From NCBI RefSeq assembly GCF_000422445.1, contig NZ_KE383839.1:4321-68320 (forward strand): 64,000 nt of DNA, in the 5' to 3' direction. Below are positions 50,121-58,652 of the stretch, one piece after another. The stretch is from Paenibacillus assamensis DSM 18201 (GTDB taxonomy: Bacteria; Bacillota; Bacilli; Paenibacillales; Paenibacillaceae). The position numbers were made by a program, and so were the translations under genes. The first letter of the stretch is position 1. Every line of letters begins with the position of its first letter. The notes under the pieces were generated by a model, which saw nothing but the letters and a program-made list of their open reading frames with translations, was not told the origin of the DNA and searched no databases.

Positions 50121-52196
50121 ATGAAGAAACGTAAAAAATCAATCGCACTGCTATGTGCCCTAATGCTCTCATATGCCTCGCTTCCTATATTTTCTGCGAC
50201 TGCGACAAAGGATATTCCGATTAGCCAACCGACTGCTACTGAACATGTAATCGCGGCCAAACCAGTGGCTAAAAGAACAACTGTTCCATTAACGAAAGAG
50301 AATGTGGAGAAGTTCACAAAAGAGTTTTTTTCTAACCCAATTCTTCAAAAAGTGGCAACGGGAGCTGTAGTTACCGTCGTAAATGGCGGCGAAGTGCTGC
50401 TTAATGAAGGGTACGGATATTCAGATAAAGAAACGAAGCAGAAGGTAGATCCGAAAGAGACTTTGTTCTATATTGGCTCTGTATCGAAAGTTTTTACCGC
50501 AACAGCTGTGCTGCAGCTTGTGGAGCAAGGTAAGATTGAATTACATGCAGATATAACGAAGTATTTAGGCGACATGAACATTAAAAACGAAACCGGAAGT
50601 CCGGTTACCGTAAAGGATTTACTCACTCATACGAGTGGTGTAGAGCATGCGGATACTGGATTTTCCATAGACGCAGAGTTGGATTCAAATAAATATTTTT
50701 CCATGAAGGACGAGCTGCGGAACAATACATTCCGAATCATAAAAAAGCCGGGTACCGTTTATACTTATGATAATTTTGCGTCTCAGTTGCAAGGGTATAT
50801 TGTGGAGCAAGTTACGGGTCAGAAATTTGAAGATTATGCTCAAGAGCATTTGTTTGATGTGTTGGATATGGAGAATTCGAGCTTTGTGCTAGAGAAAGAC
50901 AAGGCAGATCAGTTGGCTGGTTCATATGACTGGAAAGGGAAAAAGCTTAAGCCAGCCGTGTTTAAACCGACGGTAATGCCAGAAGGCTCGATGTCATCTA
51001 CAGGTAAGGATATGGCTAATTATATGTTAGCCGTACTGAATGGTGGAGTTTTTGAAGGGAAACGATTTTTGAGCAAAGATTCTTTGATGAAAATGCTCAC
51101 TCCTCAAGTAAGTATCCATACTGATGTACCAAATATGACTTATGGATTTGAGTTTTATACCCATCATGAATTCAATGGACATAAATTTGTGGTAAAAAGC
51201 GGATATATACCTGGGTTTGTGTCCAAAATTGCTTTCCTGCTGGATAAGAAAGTCGGTGTATTTATAAGTAGCAATCAAGTGAATAACTTACATGGCCTCT
51301 ACATGTCTGCGTTTATGGATCACTTCTATCCAGATGAAAGACCTGCTCCGAATTACTTGCAACCTTCCCAACAACAGCTCTTGAAATTCGAAGGGCGCTA
51401 TAAAAATTTGCGTATGGGACACTATGTAACCGAAATTAAAGCGAATAACGATGGTTCTTTAACAGTGAATGATGGTATGGGAAGAACCATATATCGTCAA
51501 GTTGATTCGCTTTTCTTTTTAAACGAGAAGGGTTTTCCGTTAGCATTTAAGGAAGAAAATGGTGAGGTGAAGTATGTCTACACGTTACTAAGCGGTCTTA
51601 GTTGGGCAGAGAAACTTGATGCACCAGTAGCCTATACAGATATTACGGAAGATCATCCGTATCGCAAATATGTGGATGGTTTGAGTCCCTTGCTTGCATT
51701 TGGTGAGGAAGGATCAAATGTAATGGAGCCGACGAAAGAAATGACGCGTGCGGAGTTTGCTCATTTGCTGATTGAATTGCTTGATATAGGATATCATCAC
51801 CACGATAAAGCTACATTTAAGGATGTGGAGGGACACAAGTATGCGGCAGCTATTAATGAGGCTGTTCTTAATAAAATCATTGATACAGCGAAGGTTAAGA
51901 ATGGAAGGTTCGAGCCAGACCGAATGATTGAGCGTCAAGAGGCAGCCGTATGGATCTACAGTGTGTTGAAATCTTTTCCAACTGCACCGAAACCGCCAGT
52001 AAAGCTTGCAGGAACGACGGATGAGTGGGCACTAGAAGCGGTTCAATATGTGGTAGCGCACGGTTACTATGGACCAGAAGTGAGTAAGCATCAGGATGGT
52101 TCGATCGACTTTTTGTCCAAAAAAGGATTGAAGCGACAAGAAGCAGCAGCTATATTCTATCAAATTGTGTATCCTGATTACGCTCAAGGAAAGTAA
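50121..52196 (+). CDS. Secreted serine beta-lactamase-fold protein with SLH-like C-terminus (copy 2)
   Basis: 691 residues, co-linear with the previous gene along its whole length and clearly its duplicate. Signal peptide MKKRKKSIALLCALML, then the beta-lactamase-fold domain with GSVSK, YDN and a third motif KSG (K-G-G in copy 1), then the same three SLH-like repeats. The third-motif change and scattered differences in the substrate region (for example KSGYIPGF against KGGNLPGF) suggest the two have begun to differ in specificity. ATG 50121 follows GAGGAGG. Each copy has its own operator and terminator, so they are separate transcription units. Confidence 0.85.
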   Translation: MKKRKKSIALLCALMLSYASLPIFSATATKDIPISQPTATEHVIAAKPVAKRTTVPLTKENVEKFTKEFFSNPILQKVATGAVVTVVNGGEVLLNEGYGYSDKETKQKVDPKETLFYIGSVSKVFTATAVLQLVEQGKIELHADITKYLGDMNIKNETGSPVTVKDLLTHTSGVEHADTGFSIDAELDSNKYFSMKDELRNNTFRIIKKPGTVYTYDNFASQLQGYIVEQVTGQKFEDYAQEHLFDVLDMENSSFVLEKDKADQLAGSYDWKGKKLKPAVFKPTVMPEGSMSSTGKDMANYMLAVLNGGVFEGKRFLSKDSLMKMLTPQVSIHTDVPNMTYGFEFYTHHEFNGHKFVVKSGYIPGFVSKIAFLLDKKVGVFISSNQVNNLHGLYMSAFMDHFYPDERPAPNYLQPSQQQLLKFEGRYKNLRMGHYVTEIKANNDGSLTVNDGMGRTIYRQVDSLFFLNEKGFPLAFKEENGEVKYVYTLLSGLSWAEKLDAPVAYTDITEDHPYRKYVDGLSPLLAFGEEGSNVMEPTKEMTRAEFAHLLIELLDIGYHHHDKATFKDVEGHKYAAAINEAVLNKIIDTAKVKNGRFEPDRMIERQEAAVWIYSVLKSFPTAPKPPVKLAGTTDEWALEAVQYVVAHGYYGPEVSKHQDGSIDFLSKKGLKRQEAAAIFYQIVYPDYAQGK

Positions 52197-52239
52197 TTTG
52201 AATTGATATTATTTCCATTACAGGGATGTATGGAAGCGT

Positions 52240-52282
52240 ATAGGCTGTATGATTGCACGAGTAATCATACAGCCTATTTTTT
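52240..52282 (+). terminator. Terminator after the second beta-lactamase-like gene
   Basis: ATAGGCTGTATGATT (52240-52254) pairs perfectly with AATCATACAGCCTAT (52263-52277), then TTTTT. Confidence 0.95.
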
Positions 52283-52418
52283 ATTTCTTCGAAAACTACA
52301 GTCTTGAAAAGGAACATCATCGTTTTACGAAATGTCTATCAATCCATGTTATATAAACAACAGCTACAATTTACATTGAATAATAAATGTTGGAATATAG
52401 TCGAAAGTAGGTGAACCT

Positions 52419-53087
52419 GTGATTAAAGCCGTCATCTTTGATCTAGATGGAACGCTGCTACATCGTGATCTGTCATTGAGACGGTTTGTGGAAGACCAAT
52501 ATGATAGATACGCTGGTCATTTAACTCAAGTTCCGAAAACCGTCTTTGTTGCAAGTTTCATTGCGCTGGATAAGCGCGGCTATGTTTGGAAGGACAAAGT
52601 TTATCGACAGCTAATAGAAGAATATCAGTTAGACAAACTTCAGTGGGAGACAATGCTGGAAGACTATATCGAGCATTTTCCTAGGTTTGCAAGGCCTTTT
52701 CCCCACACGGTGGAAATCTTGAGTTGGTTGGAAGAGCAGCAAATCAAAATAGGAATGATAACAAATGGATTTACTCGATTTCAAACGGCTAATTTGGACG
52801 CATTACAAATAAAAGAATACTTTGACGAGATATTGATTTCTGAACAAGAAGGGACTAGAAAGCCGGAGAAAGAGATATTTGTACGAGCATTGCAGCGATT
52901 AAAAGTTGAAGCCAATGAAGCTTTGTACGTTGGGGACCATCCCATTAACGATGTTCAAGCATCAATAGACGTGGGCATGAAAGGGATTTGGAAGAAGGAA
53001 AGTTATTATACGCGCGAGGTTCAGGCAGATGCCACGATTGAAGATTTGATTCAATTGAAAGAAATCGTAGCTAAATATCAAGGTTAG
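52419..53087 (+). CDS. HAD-superfamily phosphatase (YjjG/phosphoglycolate-phosphatase-like)
   Basis: 222 residues. HAD motif I is FDLDGTLL at residue 7, motif II is IGMITNGF, the motif III lysine is in RKPEKEIF, and motif IV is VGDHPINDV. The helical cap after motif I marks a C1-type HAD like PGPase and the nucleotidase YjjG. It hydrolyses a small phosphate ester in the cytoplasm; the substrate is unknown. The start is GTG 52419 with GTAGGTG six bases upstream. It is monocistronic. Confidence 0.85.
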   Translation: MIKAVIFDLDGTLLHRDLSLRRFVEDQYDRYAGHLTQVPKTVFVASFIALDKRGYVWKDKVYRQLIEEYQLDKLQWETMLEDYIEHFPRFARPFPHTVEILSWLEEQQIKIGMITNGFTRFQTANLDALQIKEYFDEILISEQEGTRKPEKEIFVRALQRLKVEANEALYVGDHPINDVQASIDVGMKGIWKKESYYTREVQADATIEDLIQLKEIVAKYQG

Positions 53088-53282
53088 TTTTTGTGTTTTA
53101 TGACTTTAGAGCATTCGTATGCTAAAGGCACCTGCAAGATGATGCCTTCTTATGATGTGCGTAAATTCCTTTACTAGCAGGAAGTGGGATTTAATAACGA
53201 GCTTGATTTGTACTTTTTATCTACTGATTTGTACTTTTAGCTTTATTTTGAGTAAGTTGATGAGGATTTTGGCATATAATGC

Positions 53283-53311
53283 TTGTCAACAATTGTATCG
53301 TCTCCTATAAT
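53283..53311 (+). promoter_or_regulatory. Promoter of the siderophore uptake operon
   Basis: TTGTCA (53283-53288), a 17-base spacer, and a perfect TATAAT (53306-53311). The Fur-box-like palindrome begins seven bases after the -10, so it covers the expected transcription start. Confidence 0.75.
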
Positions 53312-53317
53312 TGCAAA

Positions 53318-53332
53318 TGAGATTCAATATCA
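53318..53332 (+). promoter_or_regulatory. Fur box of the siderophore uptake operon
   Basis: TGAGATTCAATATCA is a 7-1-7 inverted repeat with one mismatch and fits the Bacillus Fur core TGATAATNATTATCA at 11-12 positions. It lies at the transcription start of a lipoprotein/permease operon of the iron-siderophore type. Iron-bound Fur should repress it. Confidence 0.7.
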
Positions 53333-53370
53333 ATTAAGTGAAATCGGGCAGAGTAGGGAGAGAAGCGAAC

Positions 53371-54390
53371 GTGTTCAAACTAGGTAAAAAATCACTTCTT
53401 GTACTTGCATCAATGGTGTTATTATTGTCGATTATTACGGGTTGTGGTGCTGGTGGACAAGCAGGAACGACAACCGACTCAAGCAAGCCAGCTGCAGAGA
53501 ATCAAGCTCAAGGAACAAATAATACGCAAACAAGTGAAGCAGATTCGGTTCGAGTTATCGAGCACCCAATGGGCAAAACCGAAGTAAAAGGAACGCCTAA
53601 AAGAGTAGTTACCTTGTACCAGGGCGCTACAGATGCTGTAGTTTCACTTGGTGTGAAGCCAATTGGTGTAGTTGATGCTTGGGGAGAGAAGAAAGTTTAT
53701 GATTACTTAGCTGCCGATTTGGAAGGCGTTCAACTGTTGGGGTTGGAAACGCAGCCAAACTTAGAAGAGATTCATAAGCTTAAACCTGATTTGATTATTG
53801 CTTCGAAAACTCGTCATGAAGAGATTTATAATCAATTGTCAGCGATTGCACCAACGGTTACGACAGAATTGCTGTATGATTGGAAAACGACTTTAAAAGT
53901 GGCAAGTCAAGCTTTGAATATAGAAGATCAAGGAAACAAGCTGTTGGCTGACTGGGATGGCCGAGTAGCTGAATTTAAGCAAAAGATGGGCGGTAAATTG
54001 CCAATCGAGGCTACCATTATTAACTTTAGAGCGGATCATGTTCGTATTTATTATATGGGTTATGCAGGCATGATATTGAAGGAGCTTGGCTTCACAAGAC
54101 CTGCTGGACATGATGCAGATACATGGGGCGTAGAAATAACGTCCAAAGAAAGTATTCCAGATATGAATGCGGATGTTATCTTTAATTTCAACTATGCAGG
54201 TGAAGAAGCAGAAGCAATCAAAAAGACGGCTAATGACTGGATGAGTCATCCGCTTTGGAAAAATATCGATGCGGTGAAGAGTAATCAAGTTCATGAAGTA
54301 AACGACATCATTTGGAATATGGCAGGCGGATACAAATCAGCACATTTGCTGCTCGATAATTTGTACGACATGTTTAAGTTAGAAAAATAA
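53371..54390 (+). CDS. Iron-siderophore ABC transporter substrate-binding lipoprotein
   Basis: 339 residues from GTG 53371 (VFKLGKKSLLVLAS start, with GTAGGGAG at 53354-53361; the frame opening at 53338 is less likely). A lipoprotein signal peptide ends in the lipobox SIITGC, and a Ser/Thr/Gln-rich linker joins it to a FecB/PeriBP domain with VRVIEHPMGKTEVKGTPKRV and the Glu-rich NLEEIHKLKPDLII. It captures a ferric siderophore outside the membrane and delivers it to the two permeases encoded next. The ligand class (citrate-hydroxamate or catecholate) cannot be told. The likely ligand is the product of the NIS operon downstream. Confidence 0.9.
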   Translation: MFKLGKKSLLVLASMVLLLSIITGCGAGGQAGTTTDSSKPAAENQAQGTNNTQTSEADSVRVIEHPMGKTEVKGTPKRVVTLYQGATDAVVSLGVKPIGVVDAWGEKKVYDYLAADLEGVQLLGLETQPNLEEIHKLKPDLIIASKTRHEEIYNQLSAIAPTVTTELLYDWKTTLKVASQALNIEDQGNKLLADWDGRVAEFKQKMGGKLPIEATIINFRADHVRIYYMGYAGMILKELGFTRPAGHDADTWGVEITSKESIPDMNADVIFNFNYAGEEAEAIKKTANDWMSHPLWKNIDAVKSNQVHEVNDIIWNMAGGYKSAHLLLDNLYDMFKLEK

Positions 54391-54426
54391 TCAGATGTTT
54401 ATTTTATCAAACGAAAGAGTGAGCGT

Positions 54427-55440
54427 ATGTTTCACCTTTATGCAAGTGTGAAAATGAAAGTAGCAGGCTTTTGCCTGCTACTCCTTCTATTAATAGGTGG
54501 TTTCGTATCTAGTATTGTTTTTGGACAAACACCTATGTCTTTTGCTACTGCGATGCAGGCTTTTCTTCATTATGATGAAACGTTAGTCGAACATGTTATT
54601 GTTTTAACAGAGCGGCTTCCTCGCGCCGTTATAGCAAGCTTTGTAGGAGCCAGTTTAGCTGTTGCAGGCGCGCTGATGCAAGCGTTAACAAGAAATCCGT
54701 TGGCTTCACCTAGTACATTTGGTATTAATGCAGGGGCTGTCTTTTTTATTGTCATTGCGATTGTCGTTTTCTCGGTTTCATCTTTAATTCAATTAACTTG
54801 GATTGCTTTTGTGGGGGCGGCGATTTCGGCAGTAATCGTATATAGCCTAGGTTCTATGGGCAAAGACGGATTGACACCAATTAAGATTGTATTAGCTGGA
54901 ACAGCCATTACGGCATTATTTGTTTCGTTTACGCAAGGTATTCTTGTACTCAATGAAACGGGATTACAAGATGTTATGTTTTGGTTAGCAGGCTCGATTA
55001 GTGGTCGTACACTAGACATGCTAATTCCTGTGCTGCCTTATATGGCAGTAGCAGGGGTGATGTCCCTATTTATGGGCAGAGCAATCAATTTACTTATTAC
55101 TGGCGATGATATTGCAAAAGGGATGGGACAAAATACAGTTCTTGTAAAATGTATGATGGGAATTGTCATTGTACTTCTCGCAGGCAGCTCAGTTGCAGTT
55201 GTAGGTGCTGTTGGATTTATTGGTCTTGTCGTACCACATATTTCTCGCGCATTTGTAGGGAACGATTACCGTTTGCTAATCCCATTCTCAGCTGTAGCAG
55301 GCGCAGTGTTATTACTGTTTGCTGATGTTGTTGCTAGATTTCTCATTATGCCTTCAGAAGTTCCAATTGGCGTGATGACAGCATTAATCGGCGGTCCCTT
55401 TTTCGTGTATATTGCCCGTAAGGGGGTAACTAAAATTTGA
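54427..55440 (+). CDS. FecCD-family siderophore permease, subunit 1
   Basis: 337 residues with about ten hydrophobic segments. It carries FecCD landmarks: LTERLPRAVIASFVGASLAVAGALMQ near residue 60, RNPLASPSTFGINAGA, and the C-terminal GAVGFIGLVVPHISRAFVGN, whose Gly-rich loop contacts the ATPase. ATG 54427. The stop overlaps the next start (TTGA), so the pair is coupled and should form the heterodimeric channel. Confidence 0.93.
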   Translation: MFHLYASVKMKVAGFCLLLLLLIGGFVSSIVFGQTPMSFATAMQAFLHYDETLVEHVIVLTERLPRAVIASFVGASLAVAGALMQALTRNPLASPSTFGINAGAVFFIVIAIVVFSVSSLIQLTWIAFVGAAISAVIVYSLGSMGKDGLTPIKIVLAGTAITALFVSFTQGILVLNETGLQDVMFWLAGSISGRTLDMLIPVLPYMAVAGVMSLFMGRAINLLITGDDIAKGMGQNTVLVKCMMGIVIVLLAGSSVAVVGAVGFIGLVVPHISRAFVGNDYRLLIPFSAVAGAVLLLFADVVARFLIMPSEVPIGVMTALIGGPFFVYIARKGVTKI

Positions 55441-56480
55441 GACAGCATATCACGATTCGTAACAAAAACGACTCGATATCTATACAATTTGAAACGAAAT
55501 CTTTGCTCGTTATTATCGCACTTTTCTTCCTTTCGCTACTTGCCGTTATAGCAGGCACTAGCCTAGGAAATACGATCATCCCACCGCTTGAAGTGGTCCA
55601 ATCTATGTTGAAAATCGGTTCCGGTGAACATGATTTTGTCATCCAAACATTAAGACTCCCTCGAGTTCTAGTTGCTCTATTAGTGGGGGCTGCATTAGCT
55701 GTATCCGGTGCAATTTTACAAGGAATTATTCGAAATCCGCTAGCTTCACCAGATATTATTGGTATAACGGGTGGAGCATCAGTTGCGGCGGTTGCTTTTG
55801 TTACACTTTTAGCTGGCACAGTAAGTATTTCATTTATGCCGCTTGCTGCAATCGTTGGGGCGATGATCGTGTCCATCATCATTTACTTGCTAGCATGGAA
55901 GAACGGTGTTTCGCCTATACGGCTTGTACTCGTTGGGATCGGTATATCAGCGATTATGAGCGCAGGTACAACATTTATGCTTGTGATGAGTCCCTATTTT
56001 GCAGCAGGAAAAGCGTATATTTGGTTGAGCGGCAGTGTGTATGGTTCTACGTGGGAAGATGTATATCTCATTTTGCCGGTAACGGCAGTAGTCATTCCTC
56101 TAGTTGTGATATTAGCACGTAATCTGAATTTGCAAGAGTTTGGTGATGAGGTGGCAACCGGATTAGGAGCTGCTGTGCAGCGTCAACGCTTACTATTACT
56201 CGCTCTAAGTGTGGTGCTAGCAGGTGTTGCGGTTTCCATTGGTGGTGCTATTGGTTTTGTAGGACTAATTGCACCTCATATCGCTAGAAAACTGGTAGGA
56301 CGCCCTTTTGGCAGCTTAGTCGTTGTATCAGCCTTAATTGGTTCGTTACTGGTCTTCGTTGCTGATTGGATTGGCCGTACTGCTTTTTATCCATTAGATA
56401 TTCCTGCTGGTATATTTACCGCAGGTGTAGGTGCACCATTCTTTCTTTATTTGCTGTTTAAGAATAGAAATCAATTATGA
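55437..56480 (+). CDS. FecCD-family siderophore permease, subunit 2
   Basis: 347 residues, paralogue of the preceding subunit: LRLPRVLVALLVGAALAVSG, RNPLASPDIIGITGGAS and GAIGFVGLIAPHIARKLVGR are all present. The start TTG 55437 overlaps the subunit 1 stop by four bases. No ABC ATPase gene follows. In Bacillus, comparable FecBCD sets use a shared ATPase (YusV) encoded elsewhere, and that is the most likely solution here. Confidence 0.92.
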   Translation: MRQHITIRNKNDSISIQFETKSLLVIIALFFLSLLAVIAGTSLGNTIIPPLEVVQSMLKIGSGEHDFVIQTLRLPRVLVALLVGAALAVSGAILQGIIRNPLASPDIIGITGGASVAAVAFVTLLAGTVSISFMPLAAIVGAMIVSIIIYLLAWKNGVSPIRLVLVGIGISAIMSAGTTFMLVMSPYFAAGKAYIWLSGSVYGSTWEDVYLILPVTAVVIPLVVILARNLNLQEFGDEVATGLGAAVQRQRLLLLALSVVLAGVAVSIGGAIGFVGLIAPHIARKLVGRPFGSLVVVSALIGSLLVFVADWIGRTAFYPLDIPAGIFTAGVGAPFFLYLLFKNRNQL

Positions 56481-56510
56481 GAACAATACATGAATAGAGG
56501 AGAACGATTG

Positions 56511-57290
56511 ATGGCGGTACAGTTTACACCAGAAGAGTTGGAGATGTTAACGACCAAATATCGGCTGACTATGGATGTGTCGACTGACGCAACCTATTCG
56601 ATTCGGTCGTTAGATTTTTTAGATATACAAAAAAATACGGCGTATTTTGAGAAAGTCGCGAGTATATACGAATCCACATCTGAAGTGGTTACCGTTTCCT
56701 TGTTTGCAAAACGATACGCTTGCTTAGGCATTGCCTCTGGGTTGTATGCGATGTCAATGTATAACAAAAGTATGGATTACTCTCTAGAAAATTGCCATAT
56801 GGAATCTATATTTCATGGAGAAGCATGGCTGCCATGTGTGCGCCTAACGAATAGCGAAGTTTCTCAGCCTGAAGTGGGTTCACGTAAGGAATGGCGTGAT
56901 CGAGTCATTCAAAATATATTTGCAGATAATATTGCTAGAGTTTGGGATTCTTTTGCCAAGTCCGTAAAAATTTCAAAGTCAGTTCTCTGGGAAAATACGG
57001 CGATTTATGTATATTGGCTATATGAGAATCAATTCGGTGAAGGGGCGAGTGCTTGTCAGCAGGCTCAACTTCTTGAAGACTATCAATATTTAGTTGAGGA
57101 AGCGCCTGCTCATCTCTTCGGCGAAACGAAAAATCCATTGAAGAAGTTTAATAGCCCCAAGAAAGTAACAACTGCATCAGAAACACCACTTCGCATTCGC
57201 AAAACTTGCTGTTACTATTATCAAGTTTCGGATGACAATGAATATTGTCCGACATGCCCCAAAATTAAACATGAATTTGTTTCCGTATAA
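56511..57290 (+). CDS. FhuF-like siderophore-iron reductase (2Fe-2S)
   Basis: 259 residues from ATG 56511 (AGAGGAG at 56496-56502; ATG 56490 lies upstream of that site). The C-terminal CCYYYQVSDDNEYCPTCP has the C-C-x10-C-x2-C pattern that binds the 2Fe-2S cluster in FhuF-type ferric reductases. The rest is the moderately conserved FhuF/IucA-IucC C-terminal-like domain. It should reduce Fe3+ inside the cytoplasm to release iron from the imported siderophore. It is the last gene of the Fur-controlled uptake operon, 10-30 bp after the permease. Confidence 0.85.
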   Translation: MAVQFTPEELEMLTTKYRLTMDVSTDATYSIRSLDFLDIQKNTAYFEKVASIYESTSEVVTVSLFAKRYACLGIASGLYAMSMYNKSMDYSLENCHMESIFHGEAWLPCVRLTNSEVSQPEVGSRKEWRDRVIQNIFADNIARVWDSFAKSVKISKSVLWENTAIYVYWLYENQFGEGASACQQAQLLEDYQYLVEEAPAHLFGETKNPLKKFNSPKKVTTASETPLRIRKTCCYYYQVSDDNEYCPTCPKIKHEFVSV

Positions 57291-57330
57291 GCAATTTTGA
57301 AAATGATCAGTTTTATTTGAATAGATATAT

Positions 57331-57362
57331 AAGTGCTTTGTTATCTAGCAAACAAAGTGCTT
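57331..57362 (+). terminator. Probable terminator of the siderophore uptake operon
   Basis: AAGTGCTTTGTT (57331-57342) pairs with AACAAAGTGCTT (57351-57362) with two G-T pairs; the downstream T-run is interrupted (TTATTGTCTATTTTA). Confidence 0.6.
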
Positions 57363-57411
57363 ATTGTCTATTTTATGGATAAAACAGATTGTGAATATTG
57401 ATAATTAGAGG

Positions 57412-57470
57412 TTGACAATAAACACTAAAATCTATTATATTTTCACTGACTGATAGTGATTATCATTATC
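57412..57470 (+). promoter_or_regulatory. Promoter and Fur box of the NIS siderophore operon
   Basis: TTGACA (57412-57417), a 17-base spacer and TTATAT (57435-57440) form the promoter. GATAGTGATTATCATTATC (57452-57470) matches the classical 19-bp Fur box GATAATGATAATCATTATC at 17 positions and sits at the expected start point. A leader of about 130 bases with GGGGAGGAGG (57544-57553) follows before the first gene. Tight iron repression is expected. Confidence 0.9.
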
Positions 57471-57618
57471 AATCATAAAGTTGTTATATTTCTCCCAATG
57501 CATTTGGCACTAGAAGGGAAAAACCGTACAGCATCTAGATCCATGGGGAGGAGGACTTCGGGGGCGGAAGACGTGTGATTCTGCCTAACGACGATACTTT
57601 GTGTAGGGAGGATTTGTA

Positions 57619-58614
57619 GTGACACAGCAAACCAGTCAAAACTTGCAAAATAAATTAATCATGAGTAAAGCAAAAGAAATGCAAATAGATTGTAAATTAT
57701 TGCTTGCAGGCTGTGAAGATTTTTTAGAACTAACGTATAGAGGCAAGACGATTATTATTAACAAAACGAGAACTCACAAGCTGCCATTGCTCTCCGGCTT
57801 TTTGGCTAAAAATAAAGAGGCGTCCAATCTGCTGCTGGAAAGAGCAGGACTGCCTGTACCCGCGTATATCGTAGTTCCACAGATGTGCGATGAAGCCGAA
57901 CATTTTCTGCATACGTATCGGAATGTAACGGTTAAGCCGTTAGATGCTAGCTGCAGTATCGGGGTTACATTAGGAATCAAATCGGTAGAGCAGTTAGCAC
58001 ATGCGGTTCAGCTTGCGAAGCAGCATAGCGATAAAATTATGATCCAAAAATATGTCGACGGTAATGACTATCGTGTACTCGTTATAGCTGGAAAAGTAGT
58101 TGCTGTTATCGGATATGAGCTTGCAACGGTTGAAGGCGATGGCCAATCCACGATAGAACAGTTAATCTATCAGCTTAACGAAGCTCGATTCCTCCGGAAC
58201 GAGGTCTGTGAAATTGAATCCTTCCCTGCAATTAACGTCCAGTCGAATGCATTGCATGCCCATTTACAAGCGCAAGGTAAAACGATTGAAGATGTTGTAG
58301 AACAGGGTGAGCGTGTAGAACTATTCTCGATTGATAATATACCGGCTGGCGAAATTAGTGAAATAAATAGGAATCAAACGAGTGATATTTGTACGGCCAA
58401 TATCACAATCGCAGTTGAAGCCGCACAAGCATTGAATATTGATGTCGCTGGTATCGATATACGATGCAAAGATATAACTGCTCCGATTACCATTGAAAAT
58501 GGGGGTATCCTCGAAGTAAATGCACTGCCTGATATGTCTACTCATTTCCTTCCTTTTCAAGGATCTTCAATTGATGTGTATAAAGCCTACTTAGAATATT
58601 TGTTTGAAGATTAA
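57619..58614 (+). CDS. ATP-grasp amide ligase of a siderophore pathway (PvsA-like by context)
   Basis: 331 residues from GTG 57619 (AGGGAGG at 57605-57611). The ATP-grasp fold is visible: the lid-binding segment VTVKPLDASCSIGVTLGI, a central KIMIQKYVDGNDYRVLVIAG as in cyanophycin synthetase and RimK-type ligases, and Mg-binding VAGIDIRC with ILEVNALPDMSTHF near the C-terminus. It should couple a carboxylate to an amine with ATP. In the vibrioferrin pathway the comparable ligase is PvsA; here it is the first gene of an operon with two NIS synthetases. The substrates are unknown; citrate, Dab or an amino acid are candidates. Confidence 0.8.
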   Translation: MTQQTSQNLQNKLIMSKAKEMQIDCKLLLAGCEDFLELTYRGKTIIINKTRTHKLPLLSGFLAKNKEASNLLLERAGLPVPAYIVVPQMCDEAEHFLHTYRNVTVKPLDASCSIGVTLGIKSVEQLAHAVQLAKQHSDKIMIQKYVDGNDYRVLVIAGKVVAVIGYELATVEGDGQSTIEQLIYQLNEARFLRNEVCEIESFPAINVQSNALHAHLQAQGKTIEDVVEQGERVELFSIDNIPAGEISEINRNQTSDICTANITIAVEAAQALNIDVAGIDIRCKDITAPITIENGGILEVNALPDMSTHFLPFQGSSIDVYKAYLEYLFED

Positions 58615-58652
58615 TAACGGACTCACATACATGTACAAAGGAGCAAACTATC

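Noticed and set aside
47835-52196. Calling the tandem paralogues beta-lactamase resistance genes
   Set aside because: The motifs place them in the serine beta-lactamase/DD-peptidase fold only; length, SLH-like tail and duplication argue for a surface peptidase or esterase.
57542-57574. 11-codon leader peptide (ATG 57542) in the NIS operon leader
   Set aside because: It has no ribosome site of its own; the GGGGAGGAGG is inside it, and no attenuator structure follows.
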